From NCBI GenBank assembly GCA_964606085.1, contig CAZSFD010000119.1:1-11863 (forward strand): DNA of 11,863 nucleotides, given 5' to 3'. Below are positions 6,842-11,863 of the stretch, one piece after another. The stretch is from CAIQJJ01 sp964606085. Its GTDB lineage: Bacteria; Chloroflexota; Anaerolineae; Anaerolineales; UBA4823. Each line of letters begins with the position of its first letter. Position 1 is the stretch's first letter. The notes under the pieces are model-generated. The model saw only the letters and a program-made list of their open reading frames with translations, was not told the DNA's origin and ran no database searches. Position numbers and translations under genes: made by a program.

Positions 6842-6849
6842 GGATCAAG

Positions 6850-7704
6850 TTACCCCCCGCCGTCTTCGGGCGGGCGGGCTTTGGCCGATTTGCCCAGCTC
6901 TTGAGAACGTTCGTAAGCGGCCCAGATGGCGCGGGAGATGGCGGTGCGGAAACCGGCCTTTTCGAGGTAATACAGCGCCGCGGCGGTGGTGCCGGCGGGC
7001 GACGTCACCTGGTTGCGCAGGCTGGCCGGATGACTGGGGTTTTGTTGCGAGAGGTAAAAATCTACTGAACCGCGCACTGTCTGCGCCACCAGCTTTTCGG
7101 CGATGCTGCGGTGGAAGCCCAGGTGCACACCGGCGTCAATCAGCGCTTCCATGAACAGGAACACATACGCCGGCCCGCTGCCCGAAAGGGCGGTAGCCAT
7201 GTCGAGATAATTTTCTTCCTCGACGAACACTTCCTCGCCGAGGGCCTGCAAGATGATCAACGCCATGCTGCGCTGTTGCTCCGTCACTGCGCTCGCAGCC
7301 GTCCACACGGTGATGCCCTCGCCGATTTGCCCCGGTGTGTTGGGCATACAACGAATGACCGCCGCGTGGCCCAATCCCTGGCTGATCTTGCTGATCGGCG
7401 CACCGGCCACAATCGAAAAGACCAGCGCCTCTGGCTTGATCAGCCCTTTGATGCTGCTCATGGCCTTGTCGAGCGATTGCGGCTTGACCGACAACACGGC
7501 CACATCGGCATTGCGGGCGGCGATGGCGTTATCGGGGGTGGCGTCTATGCCATAGCGAGCGACGATTTCGTTCAGGCGCTCTGGGCGCGGCTCGGCGGCG
7601 ATCAGGTTATCTACCGTGGCCGAGCCCTGGCGCAGCAGCCCGGCGATCATGGCCTCAGCCATTACACCCGAACCGATGAAGGCGATTTTGCGGTTGGTGA
7701 ACAT
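6850..7704 (-). CDS. proC: pyrroline-5-carboxylate reductase
   Basis: A 284-residue enzyme that reduces 1-pyrroline-5-carboxylate to proline with NAD(P)H, the last step of proline synthesis, in the cytoplasm. The Rossmann motif IGSGVMAEAMIAGLL is at residues 10-24. The family segments VLSVKPQ (70-76), IRCMPNTPGQIGEG (117-130) and ALSGSGPAYVFLFMEAL (172-188) follow, and the C-terminal signature is LRNQVTSPAGTTAAALYYLE (229-248). Length and domain order are normal; the tail ends in a short Pro/Gly-rich stretch (PPEDGGG). AAGGA lies five bases before the ATG and overlaps the stop of the beta-mannosidase gene, so proC is probably translated from the same mRNA. The pairing with sugar genes has no obvious metabolic logic. 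Confidence 0.96.
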   Translation of the reverse strand: MFTNRKIAFIGSGVMAEAMIAGLLRQGSATVDNLIAAEPRPERLNEIVARYGIDATPDNAIAARNADVAVLSVKPQSLDKAMSSIKGLIKPEALVFSIVAGAPISKISQGLGHAAVIRCMPNTPGQIGEGITVWTAASAVTEQQRSMALIILQALGEEVFVEEENYLDMATALSGSGPAYVFLFMEALIDAGVHLGFHRSIAEKLVAQTVRGSVDFYLSQQNPSHPASLRNQVTSPAGTTAAALYYLEKAGFRTAISRAIWAAYERSQELGKSAKARPPEDGGG

Positions 7705-7709
7705 ACTTT

Positions 7710-7714
7710 TCCTT
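7710..7714 (-). promoter_or_regulatory. ribosome binding site of proC
   Basis: AAGGA on the minus strand, five bases before the proC ATG. It overlaps the TAA of the beta-mannosidase gene (7716-7714), which supports translational coupling. Confidence 0.65.
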
Positions 7715-10170
7715 TAGAACGAATCGTACAGGCTGCTGACGCGCAACGCCTTGCGCACGCGTGCCACCGACCAGCCCTTCGGCTTGGGCAGCGTGATGGT
7801 GAGGCTGCGTCCGGCCGGCAGGTCGAAGTAATTGTCTGAAAAGACGGTGAAGGGGTGGCCGCCTGCCAACGTGAGTTCGACAAAGCGGGCTGTTTTCTGG
7901 CTGCGAATTTCGATGGCGATCTGGCTGCCTTCGCCGGTCACTTCCCAGGCCAGGTGCGGGTTGGTCAGCGCCAAGTGCTTGTTGGCGACGAAGGGCTGCA
8001 CGCCGCGTTGCAGGCATTTTTCGTTGTCCCATAGCTCATACACCAGCACCACATTGCGCCGGTTACCGGGGTTGACCTGGCTGGCGAAATCGAGCGAGCA
8101 CACTGCCAGCGATTGCAGCGCCCCCACGGTGAAGGGCGTCTCGCCGCTTGCGAGCTTCTCGCCAGCCAGGGTCTCCAGCGTCCATTTGACCGCGCCCTGC
8201 CATTCATGGGTCAGGTCGCTGCTGATGTGCAGGTTGATCTGCGGGCCGTTATCTTCGGCGGAGATCAGCAGCGGGGCGTAGAAGCGTTTGGCGGCGTAGT
8301 GCAGCGCCTTCCAGCGGCCAAAATAATCCAGGCTGGCCCACGAGGCCACCGGCCAGCAGTCGTTGAGCTGCCAGATCAGCGTTCCTGCCACGCGGTGCAT
8401 GTTGCGCCGCCAGTGTTCCACACCATAGCGAATGCCTTCTGCTTGCAGCATCATGCTCAGGTATACCAATTGCTGAAAATCCTTCGGCATACGGAAGGTA
8501 TCGGTCATCTGGCTGATCATCAGGCCATTGCCGCTGCCGCTGCGCTGGTGGTGTTCCATGATGTACGAGGTCATGTTCTGGTCTTCAGGGGCGGCGTAGG
8601 TGCAGATGGTTTCGTAGGGCGGCAGCGATTGGAAGCCAAACTCGCTCATAAAGCGTGGGAATTGCGTGCGATAGGCGGTGAAAGGCTTGCGTCCATGCCA
8701 CACGTCCCAATAGTGGGCGTCGCCGCGGTCGTTGCCGTTGGGGTTTTGGAAGGGGATGCCCGAGGAGGGCGAGGACGGCCAGTAGGGGGTGTCGGGGTCT
8801 TCTTCTGCGAGGATGTCGGGGATGAAGTGGTGGTACATGCGGTCGTAGGCGGCCTTCAGGTCTACGTTTTCGGGTTTGTCCCAGCCCCAGTGAATCCAGC
8901 CCATTTCCATTTCGTTGTTGCCGCACCACAGGGCCAGGCTGGCGCGATGGCGAATGCGGCGGATGTTGTGGACGGCTTCGACGCCGAAGTTCTCGAAAAA
9001 TTCGCTGTCTTTGGGATAGATGTTGCAGGCGAAGATGAAATCCTGCCAGATCAGAATGCCGTAGCGGTCGCACAGGTCGTAGAAGCGTTCTTCTTCATAC
9101 ATGCCGCCGCCCCACACGCGCAGCATATTCATGTTGGCCTCGGCAGCCGAGCGCAGCAGGTGATCGAGCAGTTCGTCGCTGATGCGGGTGGGGAAGGAGT
9201 CGGCGGGAATCCAGTCGGCGCCTTTGGCGAAAATGCGCACGCCATTGACGACGAACTCGAACGATTGGCCGTATTCGTCATCTTCCATGCGCAGTTCGAT
9301 GGTACGCAGGCCCATTTGGGCGCTGAAGGTATCCAGCACTTCACGTCCGCTGAGCAATTGCACTTCCACCTGGTAAAGCGGCTGTTGGCCGTAGCCGTTG
9401 GGCCACCACAGTTGCGGGTTCTTGACTGTGATTTCGGCTACGCCGGAAAAATCTTGTCCTAACACCACCTGCGAGCGCTGTAATGTGCCATCGGGCCCTT
9501 TCAGGCGTAAGATGGCTTTCAAACCTTGCAGCGTCCAGCGGTCAACACTGACTTCGGCGCTGATGATCACGCCTTGGGGGGTGTGACGCTGGCGCAGGTA
9601 GACATCTTCCAGGCGGGCCAGCGTGTAGCCTTCCAGGCGGATGTCTTTCCACGGGCCGATGGGCGGCAGTTTGGGACCCCAGTCCCAACCGAAGTGGCAG
9701 GGGGCTTTGCGGATGTACGAACTGCCTGGTTGCTCGAACCCGCCCAGGTGACGCACGGCATCTTTGGCGCGCACATAAGTGACCGGCCCGCCAAAACGAA
9801 TGTGGATTTCGTTTTCGCCAGCGTGCAAGAGCGGCTTGACGTCCCAGCGATATGTCTGGAACATGTTCTCGCTATGCCCGATCACCTGCCCGTTGACCGA
9901 AACATCGGCCAGCGTATCCAGGCCGTCGCACACCAGCCAGACCTGGTTTTCGGCCAGCAGCGCCTGGCTGACCTCGAAGCTGCGGCGATACTCCCAATCG
10001 CGTTCGCCGATCCACTGCACTTGCAGCTCATGGTCGGCGACGAACGGATCGGGGATGCGCCCCAGGGCCATCAATTCGAGATGGACGCTGCCGGGGACGG
10101 TGGCGGGCAACCAATCGGTGGTGTTGGCTTCGCGGAAAGTCCACGAGCCTGAAAGGGAAAGGGACTGCAT
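7714..10170 (-). CDS. glycoside hydrolase family 2 beta-mannosidase
   Basis: An 818-residue GH2 enzyme that removes terminal beta-linked mannose from the non-reducing end of manno-oligosaccharides. Order of parts: an N-terminal jelly-roll sugar-binding domain beginning QSLSLSGSWTFRE and containing the typical VPGSVHLELMALGRIPDPF and KAPCHFGWDWGPKLPPIG; an Ig-like domain ending NPQLWWPNGYGQQPLY; a TIM barrel with NMNMLRVWGGGMYE. The acid/base is Glu420 (WCGNNEMEMG) and the nucleophile Glu510 (RFMSEFGFQSLP). The GTLIWQLNDCWPVASW strand and C-terminal beta domains follow. No signal peptide is seen, so it is probably cytoplasmic and acts on imported oligosaccharides. The ATG at 10170 is preferred to a GTG at 10209: the family normally starts at this point and AGGAG lies 10 bases upstream. 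It lies 54 bp after the SEC-C membrane protein gene and 9 bp before proC. Confidence 0.94.
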   Translation of the reverse strand: MQSLSLSGSWTFREANTTDWLPATVPGSVHLELMALGRIPDPFVADHELQVQWIGERDWEYRRSFEVSQALLAENQVWLVCDGLDTLADVSVNGQVIGHSENMFQTYRWDVKPLLHAGENEIHIRFGGPVTYVRAKDAVRHLGGFEQPGSSYIRKAPCHFGWDWGPKLPPIGPWKDIRLEGYTLARLEDVYLRQRHTPQGVIISAEVSVDRWTLQGLKAILRLKGPDGTLQRSQVVLGQDFSGVAEITVKNPQLWWPNGYGQQPLYQVEVQLLSGREVLDTFSAQMGLRTIELRMEDDEYGQSFEFVVNGVRIFAKGADWIPADSFPTRISDELLDHLLRSAAEANMNMLRVWGGGMYEEERFYDLCDRYGILIWQDFIFACNIYPKDSEFFENFGVEAVHNIRRIRHRASLALWCGNNEMEMGWIHWGWDKPENVDLKAAYDRMYHHFIPDILAEEDPDTPYWPSSPSSGIPFQNPNGNDRGDAHYWDVWHGRKPFTAYRTQFPRFMSEFGFQSLPPYETICTYAAPEDQNMTSYIMEHHQRSGSGNGLMISQMTDTFRMPKDFQQLVYLSMMLQAEGIRYGVEHWRRNMHRVAGTLIWQLNDCWPVASWASLDYFGRWKALHYAAKRFYAPLLISAEDNGPQINLHISSDLTHEWQGAVKWTLETLAGEKLASGETPFTVGALQSLAVCSLDFASQVNPGNRRNVVLVYELWDNEKCLQRGVQPFVANKHLALTNPHLAWEVTGEGSQIAIEIRSQKTARFVELTLAGGHPFTVFSDNYFDLPAGRSLTITLPKPKGWSVARVRKALRVSSLYDSF

Positions 10171-10180
10171 AAACTTGAAA

Positions 10181-10185
10181 CTCCT
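10181..10185 (-). promoter_or_regulatory. ribosome binding site deciding the beta-mannosidase start
   Basis: AGGAG on the minus strand, 10 bases before the ATG at 10170. It lies inside the longer alternative that would start at GTG 10209 and argues for the shorter protein. Confidence 0.5.
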
Positions 10186-10224
10186 GTGTGGGTGGGGCGT
10201 GTTGTTCACGCGCCTGGGGATGGA

Positions 10225-10695
10225 TCAGCGTGTAGCGCTCTTTGCGCCGTGACAGTTTTTGTATTTGCGTCCACTGCCGCATGGACAGCGATCGTCGGGC
10301 CGGGTGTTGGAAAAATCCACATTTTTCAGCGGCTGCCGCCAGCGCGGCACGCCAGGGTAAACGACAACCTGCGGTTCTTCGTCTTCTTCGTCTTCTTCGT
10401 CATCTTCATCCCACGCATCATCCCATTCATCTTCGTCATCCCATTCGTCATCAGAAGACGATGAGGTCGGTGAAGATGAATGGGATGTAAAAAACAGGGT
10501 GATAATGATCAGCACAAAGCCCAGGCTAAGCAGGCTGAGCAGGGTGGCCTCGTACGGCTGATAGCGCAGCAGCAGGTTGAGCAGCAGCCCCAGGCCAAAG
10601 GCGGCTACGACAATCAACCCGGCCACCAGGCCGATACCTGCCAATACGATCAAAATACCGACGAGAAAACTAAGAATCGTTTGCAATGTTTTCAT
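10225..10695 (-). CDS. two-helix membrane protein with acidic linker and C-terminal SEC-C zinc motif
   Basis: A 156-residue protein of unknown role. Two hydrophobic helices (about residues 6-43 and 50-70) form a membrane hairpin. A Ser-rich stretch (71-81) follows, then a 26-residue acidic run (82-107) with Trp spaced through it (DDEWDDEDEWDDAWDED). The C-terminus has a SEC-C zinc motif, RCPCGSGRKYKNCHG, with Cys137, Cys139, Cys148 and His149 as likely ligands. In SecA this motif binds zinc and contacts SecB and the ribosome; elsewhere it is a small add-on binding module. It most likely sits on the cytoplasmic side. Start: the ATG at 10695, only 25 bp after the sugar kinase gene, with a weak purine-rich sequence upstream. 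The acidic linker is encoded by imperfect 9-base tandem repeats and half of an inverted repeat. The motif call is firm; the function is not known. Confidence 0.85.
   Translation of the reverse strand: MKTLQTILSFLVGILIVLAGIGLVAGLIVVAAFGLGLLLNLLLRYQPYEATLLSLLSLGFVLIIITLFFTSHSSSPTSSSSDDEWDDEDEWDDAWDEDDEEDEEDEEPQVVVYPGVPRWRQPLKNVDFSNTRPDDRCPCGSGRKYKNCHGAKSATR
10375..10407 (-). repeat. tandem 9-base repeat encoding the acidic linker
   Basis: On the plus strand the unit gtcttcttc recurs at 10381-10389 and 10390-10398, with a partial unit before (10375-10380) and a one-base variant after (10399-10407). On the coding strand it specifies Glu-Glu-Asp units of the acidic linker in the SEC-C protein. 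Copy number could vary by slippage without breaking the frame. Confidence 0.7.
10419..10487. repeat. perfect 16-bp inverted repeat within the SEC-C protein gene
   Basis: The arms catcccattcatcttc (10419-10434) and gaagatgaatgggatg (10472-10487) are exact reverse complements over 16 bases with a 37-base loop. In the coding direction the first arm encodes the Ser-rich part of the linker and the second the Asp/Glu/Trp part. The mRNA could form a hairpin there. Confidence 0.85.
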
Positions 10696-10720
10696 TTTTT
10701 CGCTTTCTTTTTACAAAATG

Positions 10721-11659
10721 TTATTGCAGTGCCGTAACCCTGGTGCCCCCCAGCACATGGTCGAAATCTTCACGGGTAAATTTTCCGCCGCCAACGCTGA
10801 GGGCGTTGGCGCTGCCTGCCGCGACACCCTGGCGCAGCGCTTCGGGGTCGGGTTCGTGGTTGAGCGAGGCGCACACGATGCCTGCCAGGAACGCATCGCC
10901 GCTGCCGATGGGACACACGGCCGAGATGGCAGGCGGCTTGGCAAACCAGGCGCCGGCATCGCTGGCGAGGATGGCGCCCGTTTTGCCCAGGGTGATGATC
11001 ACCTTCGCTGTACCGCTTTGCAGAATGGTTTGCGCGGCCTGCACGGCGGTTGGCACATCACTGAACGGACGCCAGCCTAATACCTCCGCCGCTTCGAGAT
11101 GGTTGATTTTGATCGCTGCCGGGCGGGCCTGCACGGCGGTTTTGAGCGTTCCCCCACTCGAATCGACCCACACCTGTTGGCGGGTGCGGTTGAGCGCCTG
11201 CACCAGGTTGCCCATCGCATCGGCACTGAGTCCCCGCGGCAAACTGCCGCTGATGCAGACAGCCTGTGCCTGGGCTGATTGTGCCAGCACCTCATCTTGC
11301 AGGCGCTTCCAATCCTCGACGCTGACGGTGGGGCCTTCTTCGTTCAGCACCGTCGTCTCGCCGCTTTTAGGGTCAATCACGATCACCGAGACGCGCGTCT
11401 CGCCGTCAATCCATATCCAATGCGCCGGGATACCTTCCATCGCCATGAATTGCGCTTGCAGGCGTCCGCTATGTCCACCCAGCAGCCCGGTGCAAACGGC
11501 TTGCTGCCCAAGCGTGCGCGCGGCCCTGGCGACGTTGATGCCTTTTCCGCCTGCGCAGAGCGTGAGCGCTGTGGCGCGCCAGACCTGCCCGGCAGCGAAA
11601 TTGGCGATCGTTTGAATGCGGTCGAAGGCGGGGTTGGGGGTGACGGTGAGGATGGACAT
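10721..11659 (-). CDS. PfkB-family sugar kinase, 1-phosphofructokinase/tagatose-6-phosphate kinase type
   Basis: A 312-residue ribokinase-fold kinase that transfers phosphate from ATP to a sugar phosphate. It has the N-terminal VTPNPAFDRI of the FruK/LacC branch, CAGGKGINVARAARTLG (residues 35-51), the substrate-side ETRVSVIVID (87-96), SGSLPRGLS (137-145), VDSSGG (165-170), IKINHLEAAEVLG (183-195), ITLGKTGAI (222-230), and the anion hole with catalytic Asp255 in IGSGDAFLAG. The usual 'KPN' of the branch reads KIN here, and the 'GAGD' motif is GSGD, which occurs within the branch. The substrate, fructose 1-phosphate or tagatose 6-phosphate, cannot be told apart by eye. No fructose PTS gene lies in the window. 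It is the first gene of the likely minus-strand operon. No Shine-Dalgarno precedes the ATG and the promoter boxes sit almost on the start, suggesting a leaderless mRNA. Confidence 0.9.
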   Translation of the reverse strand: MSILTVTPNPAFDRIQTIANFAAGQVWRATALTLCAGGKGINVARAARTLGQQAVCTGLLGGHSGRLQAQFMAMEGIPAHWIWIDGETRVSVIVIDPKSGETTVLNEEGPTVSVEDWKRLQDEVLAQSAQAQAVCISGSLPRGLSADAMGNLVQALNRTRQQVWVDSSGGTLKTAVQARPAAIKINHLEAAEVLGWRPFSDVPTAVQAAQTILQSGTAKVIITLGKTGAILASDAGAWFAKPPAISAVCPIGSGDAFLAGIVCASLNHEPDPEALRQGVAAGSANALSVGGGKFTREDFDHVLGGTRVTALQ

Positions 11660-11665
11660 ACCGAA

Positions 11666-11694
11666 AGTCTATCCCAAAGCTGGCGATTGGTCAA
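11666..11694 (-). promoter_or_regulatory. promoter of the sugar kinase operon, probably giving a leaderless transcript
   Basis: On the minus strand TTGACC (11694-11689) and TAGACT (11671-11666) are separated by exactly 17 bases: five of six and four of six matches to the housekeeping -35 and -10 boxes. Only six bases separate the -10 box from the ATG (11659), so transcription would start at or next to the start codon. Confidence 0.55.
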
Positions 11695-11863
11695 CGTTCG
11701 TATCCAAAAGAGCCGCGCTGGCTTTCGCCGCCCCGTCTCACACATTCTTCCACCCGGCGATAGCCGCCTGCCGTCCATCCCCGCCCGGACATGAATGCCC
11801 GGGCTATTCAGCGGCGCTGGATAAATCCAGCTTGCAGCGCATTTGCCCAGGCCAGGCCCGATT
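11695..11863. other. non-coding right end with two small palindromes
   Basis: No convincing gene is seen in either direction. Two palindromes sit 11 bases apart. The first, gcccggacat (11783-11792) with atgcccgggc (11795-11804), matches 9 of 10 positions. The second, gctggat (11816-11822) with atccagc (11825-11831), is perfect. The segment may be a regulatory region for a divergent gene beyond the edge or part of an interspersed repeat; neither can be settled from one copy. Confidence 0.4.

Noticed and set aside
8113..9462. Long plus-strand open frame (449 codons) opposite the beta-mannosidase gene
   Set aside because: It mirrors the GH2 barrel codons. The opposite strand carries both catalytic Glu motifs and the whole family layout, so this is a shadow.
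10171..10209. GTG at 10209 as the start of beta-mannosidase
   Set aside because: It adds 13 residues (Asn/His/Pro-rich) before the usual family start, and AGGAG at 10185-10181 points to the ATG at 10170.
10375..10487. The repeat-rich stretch as a CRISPR-like array
   Set aside because: Units are 9 bases without spacers and stay in frame with a protein-coding acidic linker.
10686..11615. Plus-strand open frame of 309 codons opposite the sugar kinase
   Set aside because: Ser/Ala/Pro/Cys-rich shadow; the minus strand has all PfkB motifs in order.

Overview
This GC-rich window of nine gene-sized coding regions most resembles a member of the Chloroflexota (Anaerolineae/Caldilineae-like). The strongest hint is the 1,211-residue protein that joins a double zinc ribbon, a class III cyclase domain, an AAA/STAND ATPase and TPR-like repeats. 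That layout is common in large Chloroflexota genomes. The assignment is inference; there is no rRNA or tRNA here to confirm it.

Left part (1-2521, + strand). The first ~130 bases read as an AraC-type regulator fragment on the minus strand. They abut the C-terminal third of a carotenoid/retinoid-type FAD oxidoreductase on the plus strand, so there is probably a rearrangement or an assembly join near 121-135. The oxidoreductase is followed closely by an alpha/beta hydrolase (497-1375). A membrane protein with the fold and four-helix pore of pentameric ligand-gated ion channels (1385-2521) comes next. The spacing (7 and 9 bp) suggests one transcript.

Middle part (2560-6841, - strand). The large zinc ribbon-cyclase-ATPase-TPR protein (2560-6195) is convergent with the channel gene. 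It has unusual residues in both the cyclase and the ATPase active sites. Upstream lie a G-tract segment and a perfect 15-bp hairpin that probably terminates the next gene, a stand-alone cyclic-nucleotide-binding domain (6326-6757). Together these look like a cyclic-nucleotide sensing neighbourhood.

Right part (6850-11659, - strand). Reading leftward from a probably leaderless promoter, the genes are a PfkB/1-phosphofructokinase-type sugar kinase, a small two-helix membrane protein with an acidic linker and a C-terminal SEC-C zinc motif, a GH2 beta-mannosidase and proC. Gaps are 25, 54 and 9 bp, so this is plausibly one operon mixing sugar use and proline synthesis. The last ~200 bases (11660-11863) contain the kinase promoter and two small palindromes but no recognisable gene.
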